Below the pieces are notes generated by a model, which made no database searches, was not told the origin of the DNA, and saw nothing but the letters and a program-made list of their open reading frames with translations. Positions 34,539-43,527 of a stretch of 64,000 bases of DNA are shown piece by piece. This DNA is from Lachnospiraceae bacterium (GTDB lineage Bacteria; Bacillota; Clostridia; Lachnospirales; Lachnospiraceae), in NCBI GenBank assembly GCA_017624235.1, contig JAGANL010000051.1, forward strand, positions 106,913-170,912. Direction: 5' to 3'. The first letter of the stretch is position 1. Each line of letters begins with the position of its first letter. The position numbers and the translations under genes were made by a program.

Positions 34539-35699
34539 TTACTTTAAAATATAGAACTGATATGCAAGCAGCAGCCAATTGGCCCGAAACCACTGCATAA
34601 TCTGCCAGTAGCCGCAGCCCCTCAGATCATATTCCCGTATCAGGTCGAACTTTGCCTGAAGGCTTCTCACATCCTCAAACCAGACCTCATGCCCGGTATA
34701 AACTGTATTTTCACCAGTACCGCTCCTATCGGTGTAAAAGAAAAACGGACTTTGTGAGAGATCGTCAAATTCTATGACCGCATCATTTGCTGCCGCGATA
34801 CGCACTGCTTCAATATTGCCGATGGTACGTGCTTTTGTAGTGCCGCGTACAAAAGGCAGAGGCCAGTCATAGCCATAATTGGGGATACCGAGATTGATTT
34901 TTTGAGAAGGAATCTGTGTCAGTGCATATTCCACGACCCGACGCACCTGATGGATAGGTGCAACCGCCATAGGCGGGCCATATGTATAGCCCCACTCATA
35001 GGTCATAAGCAATACATGATCTGCCACCTCTCCCAGAGCGCGGTAATCCTTTCCTTCATACAAAAGTCCTGCCTGCTCTGACGACGTTTTCGGTGCCAGC
35101 GCCACAGAGGTATGAAACCCGTTTGCCCGCATCGTTTCCGCCACCTGCCATACAAAAGCAGTAAAGGCATCCCTGTCTTCGGCCAGAATATATTCAAAAT
35201 CAATATCCACTCCCTGATAGCCCTTCTCATACATGATCTGCAGAAGATTTCCAATCAGATTATCTCTATCATCCGGATCATTCACGACAGAATGAATGAG
35301 CTGATTATTAAAATTACCATTTTCGTCAAAGGGAGTCAGCGTCAGAATGGGCTGTGTCCCAAATCGAAGTGCTGCTGCAATCATCCAGTCATCCTCCCCG
35401 TAAGCAGGTGGAATCAATTCTCCCTGTGCCGTAAATCCATAGGAAAAAATATATAACTCCGACAAAAACGGCAACGTCTGGTCTAAAACCCATGGACTGA
35501 TAAACGGATAAGCATAGCCACCGACCGAAATACTTCTGGAGGCATCACGGGTATATCGGTTTATCAAAAGAGCCTGCCCGATGACAAGTGCATAAGGGTA
35601 AATGAGCTGATTATCATAGATCAGAGTACCAACATCAACACCCATGGCTGCAGCGATACTGTCCACACTATCTCCATATTTTACAATATAGATTTCCAT
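34539..35699 (-). CDS. LysM plus GH18 hydrolase (spore-cortex SleL/YaaH-like)
   Basis: About 386 residues. One LysM domain (EIYIVKYGDSVDSIAAAMGV, residues about 1-48) precedes a GH18 barrel (about 60-386). The catalytic DxxDxDxE-type motif appears as GVDIDFEYI, and the late segments LLMTYEWGYTYGPPM and GIPNYGYDWPLPF are those of SleL/YaaH enzymes. These act on cortex peptidoglycan in germinating spores. No signal peptide is present, typical for spore-coat-directed members. The ATG at 35699 has AAAGGAA 6 nt upstream. Confidence 0.88.
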   Translation of the reverse strand: MEIYIVKYGDSVDSIAAAMGVDVGTLIYDNQLIYPYALVIGQALLINRYTRDASRSISVGGYAYPFISPWVLDQTLPFLSELYIFSYGFTAQGELIPPAYGEDDWMIAAALRFGTQPILTLTPFDENGNFNNQLIHSVVNDPDDRDNLIGNLLQIMYEKGYQGVDIDFEYILAEDRDAFTAFVWQVAETMRANGFHTSVALAPKTSSEQAGLLYEGKDYRALGEVADHVLLMTYEWGYTYGPPMAVAPIHQVRRVVEYALTQIPSQKINLGIPNYGYDWPLPFVRGTTKARTIGNIEAVRIAAANDAVIEFDDLSQSPFFFYTDRSGTGENTVYTGHEVWFEDVRSLQAKFDLIREYDLRGCGYWQIMQWFRANWLLLAYQFYILK

Positions 35700-35770
35700 T
35701 TCCATTTCCTTTGGGCAAAATCGTCTTATTTCAGTTTATGCGTGGATACAGTTACAAATACGCAGCAGTT

Positions 35771-35800
35771 TTTGACAGGCTGTCAAATCTATTGTACACT
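35771..35800 (+). promoter_or_regulatory. promoter with palindromic -35 region
   Basis: TTGACA (35772-35777) and TACACT (35795-35800) are 17 bp apart. The -35 lies inside TTTGACAGGCTGTCAAA (35771-35787), a palindrome around one central base pair. GCAGCAGTT (35762-35770) and AACTGCTGC (35813-35821) form an outer inverted repeat around the promoter. It drives the gene at 35876. Confidence 0.6.
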
Positions 35801-35875
35801 GAAGGCTAGAGTAACTGCTGCATTTTCCCAATCTTTGAGGCATATCCGGCAGTTGTAAAAAAGAAAGGACATACC

Positions 35876-36379
35876 ATGATTTCATTCCAGATTAAAAGCC
35901 TCGGCAGCTTCATGCACAAGCTGCTCTCATCTGACTGCTTTGACTCCTTCCTGTTAGCGGAAGCCACTTTGACCACAGCCGTTTCTTTCCGCATTGACGG
36001 GCATCAGAATAAAGAATTTTATACGACAGAGGAATGGGAGGATTCCTCGATTCGTCCCTATGATTTTGTCACATGGAAAACCATGCGCCCGCTCTTTTAT
36101 GATTTAGTCAAGGGCAAACGTACACCGGTGAATTTCAAATTCGTTCTCCATCTCATGCCGGAGTACGTCGCACCTACACTCGCAAAAGGAGATACCACAG
36201 TAACCGCAGGTGACATTCGTGCGCTTGCTCTCAATATAAAATATGACGGCTCCGCACTGACTATCGTAACCGGAACCGCCATGAATACTTTTCTTATGGA
36301 TAAATCCCCTGATCAAATCTGGGACAATGCAATGCGTAGATTTCTAACCAAAAAAGAAATTGACTTTGAGGAAATCTGA
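35876..36379 (+). CDS. DUF5721-like hypothetical protein
   Basis: 167 residues, soluble, with alternating beta strands. Notable segments are ISFQIKSLGSFMHKLLSSDC, RPYDFVTWKTMRPLFYDLVK and the tail DNAMRRFLTKKEIDFEEI. I recall this pattern as a Lachnospiraceae-typical family (DUF5721), but cannot confirm it. AAAGGAC lies 5 nt before the start. It has its own promoter and a shared terminator. Function unknown. Confidence 0.65.
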   Translation: MISFQIKSLGSFMHKLLSSDCFDSFLLAEATLTTAVSFRIDGHQNKEFYTTEEWEDSSIRPYDFVTWKTMRPLFYDLVKGKRTPVNFKFVLHLMPEYVAPTLAKGDTTVTAGDIRALALNIKYDGSALTIVTGTAMNTFLMDKSPDQIWDNAMRRFLTKKEIDFEEI

Positions 36380-36430
36380 TATCAAAGCCAAACAGGGACC
36401 GGCAGGCGGTGGCTGTTTGGCTTTGATATC
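36378..36430. terminator. bidirectional terminator
   Basis: GATATCAAAGCCAAACAG and its exact reverse complement form an 18-bp perfect stem around a 17-nt loop. It separates the DUF5721-like gene from spoVAE, which converge here. There is no long T-run, so efficiency is uncertain. Confidence 0.7.
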
Positions 36431-36443
36431 TGCTTCCATTTCC

Positions 36444-36797
36444 TTATTTCATCTTCGGATTAAAAATCAGGCTAGCCAGATAGCCAAAAATCAGCGCAGC
36501 CGAGGTTCCCACTGCTCCTGCCTTAAAGCCTCCGGTGAATAGTCCGAGGAATCCTTCCTGATCCACTGCTTCCTTTACACCCTTCATCAATACATTTCCA
36601 AAACCAAGAAGCGGAACGCTGGCGCCGGCGCCGGCAAACTTCTGAAACGGTTCATACCATCCGAATACACTGATGACTGCTCCGGTACACACTAAAAGTA
36701 CCATAATTCTTCCCGGCATCATTTTTGTCTTTTCCATCAATATCTGAACGAGCGCACAGATCAGTCCGCCGACCCAGAAAGCATTTACATAGTCCAT
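36444..36797 (-). CDS. spoVAE: stage V sporulation protein AE (SpoVAEb type)
   Basis: 117 residues, three to four membrane helices. It keeps the SpoVAC/SpoVAE signature FAGAGASVPLLGFGNVLMKG and closes with GTSAALIFGYLASLIFNPK, which fits SpoVAE better than SpoVAC. With SpoVAC and SpoVAD it helps move calcium-dipicolinate into the spore. It stands alone, about 17 kb from the other spoVA genes of this window. GGAGG lies before the start. Confidence 0.88.
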   Translation of the reverse strand: MDYVNAFWVGGLICALVQILMEKTKMMPGRIMVLLVCTGAVISVFGWYEPFQKFAGAGASVPLLGFGNVLMKGVKEAVDQEGFLGLFTGGFKAGAVGTSAALIFGYLASLIFNPKMK

Positions 36798-36905
36798 AAC
36801 CGAAAACCTCCTGTTTTCCTGTATGAGACTATTTTTACCGTTTGATCAGAAATTATTCCGTTACAATCTGCAAAGCTCTGCTTCATTCTGTGTTACTACA
36901 ATGAA

Positions 36906-37115
36906 TCATTGAATATCTGTTACCTGATACCCCTGATCGGCAACAGCCTGCATAAGAACATCGTCCGCAACACTTTTCTCAAGCGTTACAACAGCGGTTC
37001 CTGTCTGGTAACTGACCTCAGCCTTTGTCACACCATCAATTGCTTCAAGTGCTTTTTGGGTGTGCATCTCGCAATGCCCGCACATCATACCTTCGATCTT
37101 CAGAGTTTTTTTCAT
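36906..37115 (-). CDS. copZ: possible internally started CopZ copper chaperone
   Basis: An in-frame ATG at 37115 is preceded by AAGGAGGAG at about 9 nt, a strong ribosome site inside the copA frame. Translation from it would give a 69-residue HMA protein with GMMCGHCEMH, the exact size of free CopZ. Whether it is made besides the fusion is an inference. Confidence 0.5.
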   Translation of the reverse strand: MKKTLKIEGMMCGHCEMHTQKALEAIDGVTKAEVSYQTGTAVVTLEKSVADDVLMQAVADQGYQVTDIQ

Positions 37116-39437
37116 AGTCTTTGTCTCCTCCTTGTTGGTTGTATTTTTTAATTTCTTTTTCATTTTATAATCTCTTTTGGCATCATGTATCCTGAAGAAA
37201 TTCAAGCGCAGTGCGTTAGTCACAACGCTAAAACTGGATAAGCTCATTGCTGCCGCTGCAAACATCGGATTAAGCTGCCATCCCAATACACTTATAAATG
37301 CACCTGCTGCTAAAGGAATACCGATCATGTTGTAGATGAAAGCCCAAAATAGATTCTCGTGAATATTGCGCAGCGTTGCACGGCTCAAACGGATTGCCGC
37401 AGGGACATCAGACAGGCGGCTTTTCATCAGCACCACATCCGCCGCATCAATCGCCACATCCGCACCTGCGCCAATAGCAATACCAATATCAGCACTCGTT
37501 AGTGCCGGAGCATCATTGATACCATCACCGACCATAATGACCTTTCCTTTTTGCTGCAGTTTACGGATCACACTTTCCTTGCCATCAGGCAGTACTCCGG
37601 CAATTACTTCATCCACACCTGCCTTCGCCCCGATTGCTTTTGCCGTGCGTTCGTTATCACCGGTCAGCATCACCACATGGATGCCCATATCCTGCATTTC
37701 TCTAATTGCCTGAGGACTATCCTCTTTGATCGTGTCTGCCACAGCAATAATACCGCAAAGCTCATCGTCACGGGCAAAAAGCAGCGGTGTTTTTCCTTCC
37801 TCTGATAGATGTTCAGACCTTACTTTTATCTCACCCGGCACTTGAATTTGTTTGCTGATAAATTGATAACTGCCACCATACAGTGCAGTACCGTGATGCA
37901 ATGCCATAAGCCCGTTTCCCGGCAATGCCTGAAATTGCTCAACCTCGTCCGGCGTCAGTCCGTCCTGCTCAGCTCTCTGATTGATTGCTCTTGCCAGCGG
38001 ATGTTCACTCTTTTTCTCTAACGCATAAGCTATGGACAAAAGTTCTGTCTCACTCCTGCCGTTTATCGGAATCATATCCGTAACCCTTGGTTCTCCCTGA
38101 GTAATCGTTCCTGTTTTATCAAGTGCTACAATATGTGTCTTTCCCGCTTTCTCCAACGATACCGCCGTTTTGAAGAGAATTCCGTTTTTTGCACCCATTC
38201 CGTTACCCACCATGATGGCAACCGGTGTCGCAAGCCCGAGCGCACAAGGGCAGCTAATCACCAATACCGAAATTCCTCTTGCCAAAGCAAAACCTGCGGT
38301 CTGTCCGGTAATCAGCCATGCCATAACGGTGATTACCGCAATGGTAATAACAGCCGGAACAAATACACCTGACACCTTGTCTGCAACCTTGGCAATCGGT
38401 GCTTTTGTTGCGGCCGCATCGCTGACCATCTGAATGATTTGAGAGAGCGTAGTGTCTTCACCTACTCTTGTCGCTTCACAGCGTATATAACCCGATTGAT
38501 TCAGTGTTCCTGCGGAAACTGTACTCCCGGCAGCTTTGTCTACAGGAATACTCTCTCCTGTCAGGGTAGATTCATCCACTGCGCTGTTTCCCTCTAAAAC
38601 GGTTCCGTCCACAGGAATATTTTCACCGGGACGCACGACAAAGATATCTCCTTTTTCCACCTGCTCGATTGGCACAGTGCTTTCAGCACCATCCTGCAGA
38701 AGCGTGGCAGTCTTTGGAGCCAGCTTCATCAAACCCTTCAGCGCATCGGTAGTTTTTCCTTTTGAACGTGCCTCAAGCATTTTTCCTAAGGTTATCAGCG
38801 CAAGAATCGTGGCCGCAGATTCAAAATAGAACTCGTGCATATATGACATCACAGCATCTGCGTTGCCTTTGACCTGTGCATCTGTCATAGCAAACAGGGC
38901 AACTGTACTGTAGAAGAAAGCTGCCGCAGAGCCCAATGCGACCAATGCATCCATATTCGGAGCACGGTGCCACAAGCTCTGAAAGCCACTGATAAAAAAC
39001 TTTTGATTGATGACCATAATAGCAACCGTTAACAATAGCTGCAAAAGTCCCATTGCCACATGGTTGTCATCAAAAAACGGCGGCAGCGGCCAGCCCCACA
39101 TCATATGCCCCATGGAAACATACATCAGTACAATCCAAAAGCCGAGAGAGGTGATTAACCGTTTTTTTAACACAGGAGTTTCCCTGTCCTTCAGCACATC
39201 CTCGCCGGAAGAGAAACGTGTGTTTTGATCCTTATTTTCCTTTTTCAGAGCCGCTCCGTATCCCGCATCATGAACCGCCGCTATGATCTCCTCAGCAGAT
39301 GCGGTTCCTTCCACGCCCATGGAATTGGTCAACAGGCTCACCGAGCAGGAAGTAACTCCTTTCACACCCGATACTGCTTTTTCCACCCGTGCAGTGCAGG
39401 CAGCACAGCTCATACCAGTTACTGCATATTGCTCCAT
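36906..39437 (-). CDS. copA: copper-exporting P-type ATPase with C-terminal CopZ-like domain
   Basis: 843 residues. An N-terminal metal-binding domain (GMSCAACTARVEKA) and eight membrane helices surround the P1B core: ion site CPC in VISCPCALGLATP, phosphorylation DKTGTITQG, nucleotide loop EHPLARA, hinge GDGINDAPAL. The last 69 residues (from about 775) are a second metal-binding domain starting MKKTLKIEGMMCGHC. The linker codons encoding Lys-Glu-Glu are the ribosome site of a former separate copZ. CsoR is encoded just upstream. Confidence 0.93.
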   Translation of the reverse strand: MEQYAVTGMSCAACTARVEKAVSGVKGVTSCSVSLLTNSMGVEGTASAEEIIAAVHDAGYGAALKKENKDQNTRFSSGEDVLKDRETPVLKKRLITSLGFWIVLMYVSMGHMMWGWPLPPFFDDNHVAMGLLQLLLTVAIMVINQKFFISGFQSLWHRAPNMDALVALGSAAAFFYSTVALFAMTDAQVKGNADAVMSYMHEFYFESAATILALITLGKMLEARSKGKTTDALKGLMKLAPKTATLLQDGAESTVPIEQVEKGDIFVVRPGENIPVDGTVLEGNSAVDESTLTGESIPVDKAAGSTVSAGTLNQSGYIRCEATRVGEDTTLSQIIQMVSDAAATKAPIAKVADKVSGVFVPAVITIAVITVMAWLITGQTAGFALARGISVLVISCPCALGLATPVAIMVGNGMGAKNGILFKTAVSLEKAGKTHIVALDKTGTITQGEPRVTDMIPINGRSETELLSIAYALEKKSEHPLARAINQRAEQDGLTPDEVEQFQALPGNGLMALHHGTALYGGSYQFISKQIQVPGEIKVRSEHLSEEGKTPLLFARDDELCGIIAVADTIKEDSPQAIREMQDMGIHVVMLTGDNERTAKAIGAKAGVDEVIAGVLPDGKESVIRKLQQKGKVIMVGDGINDAPALTSADIGIAIGAGADVAIDAADVVLMKSRLSDVPAAIRLSRATLRNIHENLFWAFIYNMIGIPLAAGAFISVLGWQLNPMFAAAAMSLSSFSVVTNALRLNFFRIHDAKRDYKMKKKLKNTTNKEETKTMKKTLKIEGMMCGHCEMHTQKALEAIDGVTKAEVSYQTGTAVVTLEKSVADDVLMQAVADQGYQVTDIQ

Positions 39438-39459
39438 AATCGATTTGTTACGCCTCCTT

Positions 39460-39771
39460 TTATTTCATGAGTTTTTGCAGTGTTGCCACTAACTCATCAA
39501 TCACTTCATCCTTACCCTCACGGATATCTCTGGCAACACAGCCTCTGATATGGTTTGCCAGCAGTTCCTTATTAAAAGCATTGACCGCAGCATTCACAGC
39601 GGAAGATTGAATCAAAATATCCGCACAATAAGCATCTTTTTCCACCATTCCGCGAATCCCGCGGATCTGTCCTTCGATCCGATTCAGACGGTGTATCAGT
39701 TTTTTTCGTTCTTCCTCTGGGCGGGCTGTTGTTTTATCGCAGCATCCGCATATTTCTGGATCAGTCATCAT
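39460..39771 (-). CDS. csoR: CsoR-type copper-sensing repressor
   Basis: 103 residues, all helical. The Cu(I) ligands of CsoR are present: Cys in KDAYCADILIQ, and His and Cys in LLANHIRGCVARD. An extra N-terminal CGCC cluster is also seen. It directly precedes copA by 22 bp and has its own operator upstream. Nickel-type RcnR relatives have a different ligand set. Confidence 0.9.
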   Translation of the reverse strand: MMTDPEICGCCDKTTARPEEERKKLIHRLNRIEGQIRGIRGMVEKDAYCADILIQSSAVNAAVNAFNKELLANHIRGCVARDIREGKDEVIDELVATLQKLMK

Positions 39772-39786
39772 GTTACCTCCTTCTTA

Positions 39787-39831
39787 ATATACCCCTGTAG
39801 GGTATATTTATTATATGCCTCTATAGGGTAT
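39787..39831. promoter_or_regulatory. two CsoR operators upstream of csoR-copA
   Basis: ATATACCC-N5-GGGTATAT (39787-39807) is the classic CsoR box. A second, imperfect copy, ATGCCT-N5-GGGTAT, lies at 39815-39831. Both sit just before the csoR start, fitting copper-induced release of the operon. Confidence 0.8.
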
Positions 39832-39973
39832 CTGTCAATAGGAGTTCAAAATCCAGTAAGAGCTTCTTTATACCTGAAAACAAAAAAGCAGACTCCGAAG
39901 AACCTGCCATAATTTGTATTTTACGCATAGTCTTATCTTTCTATACATAAAAATCGTTATGTTTCATAATCGC

Positions 39974-40753
39974 TCAAATCATTTTTTTCTTCATGCTCTT
40001 AACATACTCAAAAATAGCATCTCCGGCCTTCTCACCATACTGCTCAGCCAGACGTACAATGGCGCTTCCTACAATCACACCGTCTGCCAGTCTGGCCATC
40101 TTTGCTGCCTGCTCCGGCGTATTGATGCCAAATCCGATGGCTGCCGGAATGTCTGTTGCCGAACGTACTGCCTGCATAATCGAGGCTAGATCGGTCTTGA
40201 TTTCACTCCGCATTCCGGTCACGCCCATAGAGGAAACGATATAGAGGAACCCGTTTGGATCCGCATCCTCTGCAATGGCCCGAATACGCTCCTCCGAGGT
40301 CGGTGCAATCATGGAGATGACGGCTATATCATTTTTCCGGGCAATTTCCTGAATTTCACCCTTTTCCTCAAACGGCATATCCGGTACGATAATTCCGTCG
40401 ATTCCACTTTTTTTACAGTTTTCAAAAAAGCGGTCATAGCCATATTTGTATACGGGATTTAAGTAAGTCATCACCACCAGCGCAGTGTCCTCATATCTCG
40501 CACGTACTTTGGATGCCAGACTGAAAATATCATCGGTCGTCGTCCCGGCTGCCAAAGCTCTGAGATCTGCGCCCTGAATGACAGGCCCCTCTGCAATCGG
40601 ATCAGAAAAAGGAATTCCAATCTCTACCAGATCACAGCCTGCCTCAATCATTTTCCCGATAAATTCCTCCGAACACTCAATATTCGGATCTCCTCCGGTC
40701 AAAAACCCGATAAATGCCTTTCCGTTTTCAAATGCCTTTCTAATCCTATTCAT
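39974..40753 (-). CDS. trpA: tryptophan synthase alpha chain
   Basis: 259 residues. The active-site segments [21 protein letters not shown] (Glu) and [16 protein letters not shown] (Asp) are intact; [14 protein letters not shown] follows. It cleaves indole-glycerol phosphate to indole. It overlaps the end of trpB by 8 bp and closes the operon. The 200-bp gap to csoR holds only a short non-coding stretch. Confidence 0.96.
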   Translation of the reverse strand: MNRIRKAFENGKAFIGFLTGGDPNIECSEEFIGKMIEAGCDLVEIGIPFSDPIAEGPVIQGADLRALAAGTTTDDIFSLASKVRARYEDTALVVMTYLNPVYKYGYDRFFENCKKSGIDGIIVPDMPFEEKGEIQEIARKNDIAVISMIAPTSEERIRAIAEDADPNGFLYIVSSMGVTGMRSEIKTDLASIMQAVRSATDIPAAIGFGINTPEQAAKMARLADGVIVGSAIVRLAEQYGEKAGDAIFEYVKSMKKKMI

Positions 40754-41930
40754 GGATATCTACCCCCCTGTATCTCGCAATTGCTGCCACATCCTTATCA
40801 CCTCTGCCGGACAGACAGACAATGATGCTCTCATCCGGCTTCATGGACGGTGCGATTTTTCTGACATGTGCAACAGCATGAGCGCTTTCAATCGCACAGA
40901 TGATGCCCTCCGTCCTTGCCAGATATTCAAATGCTTCCACTGCCTCCTCATCGGTAACCGGCACATACTCTGCCCGGCCGATATCATGCAGATAAGCATG
41001 CTCCGGCCCGATACCAGGATAATCCAGTCCTGCTGAAATAGAATAGACCGGCGCAATCTGTCCGTATTCATTCTGGCAGAAATAGGACTTCATGCCATGG
41101 AATACACCAAGTGTACCATTGGCGATGGTCGCCGCATTTTTATCCGTATGGACACCATGTCCTGCTGCCTCACAGCCAATCAGTCTGACACCCTCATCCG
41201 GAATAAAATGATAAAATGTACCCATCGCATTGCTTCCGCCTCCCACGCAGGCCACCACAGCGCTCGGAAGCTTTCCTTCCTTCAAAAGAATCTGCTCTCT
41301 GGCCTCCCTGCTGATTACGCTCTGGAAATCCCGCACAATCATCGGGAACGGATGCGGTCCCATGACAGAACCCAGCACATACAGCGTATCATCCACTCTG
41401 GCAGTCCACTCACGCATCGCCTCATTTACAGCATCCTTCAAGGTCTGCGTTCCGGTCATAACCGGATGCACCTTTGCCCCCAAAAGCTCCATACGGTAGA
41501 CATTCAGTGCCTGGCGGTCGGTATCCTCTTTTCCCATGAAAATCTCACATTCCATTCCCATTAAGGCCGCTGCTGTCGCCGTAGCCACACCATGCTGTCC
41601 GGCACCTGTTTCTGCAATGACTCTGGTCTTTCCCATCTTCTTGGCCAATAGAATCTGCCCCAGCACGTTATTGATCTTATGGGAACCGGTATGGTTCAAA
41701 TCCTCTCTTTTCAGATAAATTTTAGCTCCGCCCAGATCCTTCGTCATCTTCTCTGCATAATATAGTAAAGAAGGACGGCCTGCATATTCCTTTAAAAGTG
41801 TCTGCAGTTCCCTGTTAAACTCTTCATCCTGCTTATAAAATTCATAGGCCTTCTCCAGCTTGATCAACTCATTCATCAGGGTTTCCGGCACATACTGTCC
41901 GCCGTGAATCCCGTATCTTCCTCTTGACAT
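40746..41930 (-). CDS. trpB: tryptophan synthase beta chain
   Basis: 394 residues. The PLP Lys lies in [19 protein letters not shown], with the phosphate-binding loop [12 protein letters not shown]. It couples indole to serine. The start [19 protein letters not shown] is typical for TrpB1. It precedes trpA, overlapping it. Confidence 0.97.
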   Translation of the reverse strand: MSRGRYGIHGGQYVPETLMNELIKLEKAYEFYKQDEEFNRELQTLLKEYAGRPSLLYYAEKMTKDLGGAKIYLKREDLNHTGSHKINNVLGQILLAKKMGKTRVIAETGAGQHGVATATAAALMGMECEIFMGKEDTDRQALNVYRMELLGAKVHPVMTGTQTLKDAVNEAMREWTARVDDTLYVLGSVMGPHPFPMIVRDFQSVISREAREQILLKEGKLPSAVVACVGGGSNAMGTFYHFIPDEGVRLIGCEAAGHGVHTDKNAATIANGTLGVFHGMKSYFCQNEYGQIAPVYSISAGLDYPGIGPEHAYLHDIGRAEYVPVTDEEAVEAFEYLARTEGIICAIESAHAVAHVRKIAPSMKPDESIIVCLSGRGDKDVAAIARYRGVDIHE

Positions 41931-41963
41931 CGTCTTTCTCCACTCCTTCTGCTTTCCTTTTTC

Positions 41964-42623
41964 TTACAGGCTGTGCACCAGCTCTACGAGCTGCCTTATC
42001 TTTTCTGCATCCTTTCTCCCATCCGTTTCGACCCTACTGCTGGCATCCAGTGCAATGGCCTGTGACGCTCCGGCCGCCGCTGCCGCATTATCCCGGTCGA
42101 TGCCTCCTGCCAGCAGATAGGGCTTTCTGGTCTGTGGAATACAGCTCCATTCAAAGCTTTTCCCCGTTCCACCCGGCCCATTGTCAAATAAAAACAAATC
42201 GACACCGGCAGCTTCATAGCTTTCGATCACGGCCGCCATAGCTCCGGTACCTTTCATGGTAACTTCGGCGCCCTTTATCCTGCATACGGTACGCTCTGCC
42301 GCATCCATGCGAATGGCCTTGATGACAGGCAGTGATGTCTGCTTCTTCAATGCCGTAACAAAGTCCGGCGTTTCCGTCCCATGAAGCTGAATCATATCCA
42401 TCACACCGCTCTTTGCAAGCTCCAGTATCTGCTCCATCCGTTCATTCACGAAGACGCCTACCTTCTGAATGGACGGTGTCAACTGTGCTGCAAGCTCTGC
42501 CGCCCTTTGCGGCGTCACCTGTCTTTTGCTCTTGGCAAAGACAAATCCAATGTAATCCGGCAGTGCCCTGTTGACCGCCTCGATATCCTCCGTTCTGCTC
42601 AGACCGCAGATTTTTATCTTCAT
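41964..42623 (-). CDS. trpF: phosphoribosylanthranilate isomerase
   Basis: 219 residues. The barrel starts MKIKICGLSRTEDIEAVN, with the catalytic Cys in KICGL, and has FVNERMEQILELA, IQLHGTETPD and the Asp-bearing LFLFDNGPGGTGKSFEW. Start at the ATG 42623 fits the family. It lies 31 bp after trpC. Confidence 0.95.
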   Translation of the reverse strand: MKIKICGLSRTEDIEAVNRALPDYIGFVFAKSKRQVTPQRAAELAAQLTPSIQKVGVFVNERMEQILELAKSGVMDMIQLHGTETPDFVTALKKQTSLPVIKAIRMDAAERTVCRIKGAEVTMKGTGAMAAVIESYEAAGVDLFLFDNGPGGTGKSFEWSCIPQTRKPYLLAGGIDRDNAAAAAGASQAIALDASSRVETDGRKDAEKIRQLVELVHSL

Positions 42624-42654
42624 TCCATTCCGGCTCCTTCCGCCCTGTCCCATC

Positions 42655-43452
42655 CTAGGCCGTACACTCTCCTCTTAAGATGGCAAGCTGCTTCTTCTTA
42701 TCCTCACTTCGCATAAAGGTTTCTCCAATCAATACTGCATTGGTGCCGATTTTCTGCAGTCTCTCAATCTCATCCCGGCCGCGTATCCCGCTCTCCGATA
42801 CGAAGACGATTTCCGGCGGCACCAGACCTCTGAGCCTTTCTGTCGTCGTCAGATCCACCTGAAAGGTTTTCAGATTGCGGTTATTGACCCCTACGATGCG
42901 TGCCCCGCTCCGCAGAGCGGACTCTACCTCTTCTTCTGTATGAGCCTCTACCAGGGCAGACATTCCAAGCTCTTCCGCAATGCCTCGATATTCCCGCAAA
43001 GTATCCGTATCCAGCAACGCACAAATCAGCAGAATAGCCGATGCTCCGAGCCGTTTTGCTTCATATATCTGATAGGCATCCACCGTAAAATCCTTGCGCA
43101 GTACCGGGATTTGGACACTCTCGGCAATCTGCATCAGATAATTGTCGCTTCCCTGAAAATAAAACGGCTCTGTCAAAACGGAAATGGCGCTGGCTCCGGC
43201 CTCCTCGTATTCTCTGGCAATCTTCAGATAGGGGAAATCCTGTACAATGACCCCTTTCGAGGGAGAAGCCTTTTTGACCTCGCAGATAAAAGAAACCGGT
43301 TCTCCCCGAAGTGCTTTTTCAAAAGCAAACGGCTCCTGCTTTCTCCTGTGTGGAAACTGCTCTGCCTCACGCCGTATCTCTTCCAGGCTTCTTTTTCTTT
43401 TCTGCTCCTCCACGCGTATTTTCGTCTTGGCTGCAATCTCTTCCAAAATCAT
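42655..43452 (-). CDS. trpC: indole-3-glycerol phosphate synthase
   Basis: 265 residues. Catalytic lysines and glutamates are in FICEVKKASPSKGVI and VLRKDFTVDAYQIYEA, with ALVEAHTEEEVESAL and GVNNRNLKTFQVD. It closes the indole ring. Single function, not fused to TrpF. A few imperfect 10-bp repeats lie just before its start. Confidence 0.96.
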   Translation of the reverse strand: MILEEIAAKTKIRVEEQKRKRSLEEIRREAEQFPHRRKQEPFAFEKALRGEPVSFICEVKKASPSKGVIVQDFPYLKIAREYEEAGASAISVLTEPFYFQGSDNYLMQIAESVQIPVLRKDFTVDAYQIYEAKRLGASAILLICALLDTDTLREYRGIAEELGMSALVEAHTEEEVESALRSGARIVGVNNRNLKTFQVDLTTTERLRGLVPPEIVFVSESGIRGRDEIERLQKIGTNAVLIGETFMRSEDKKKQLAILRGECTA

Positions 43453-43527
43453 TCCACTCTGTCCTTCCTGCCTGTATCTGCTTGTATCTGTTTGTATCTC
43501 TTTTATATCACTTCTATACTGCCCAGC

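Noticed and set aside
43472-43500. Three imperfect 10-bp TGTATCT repeats before trpC
   Set aside because: Short and degenerate; likely chance low-complexity sequence in a small gap.
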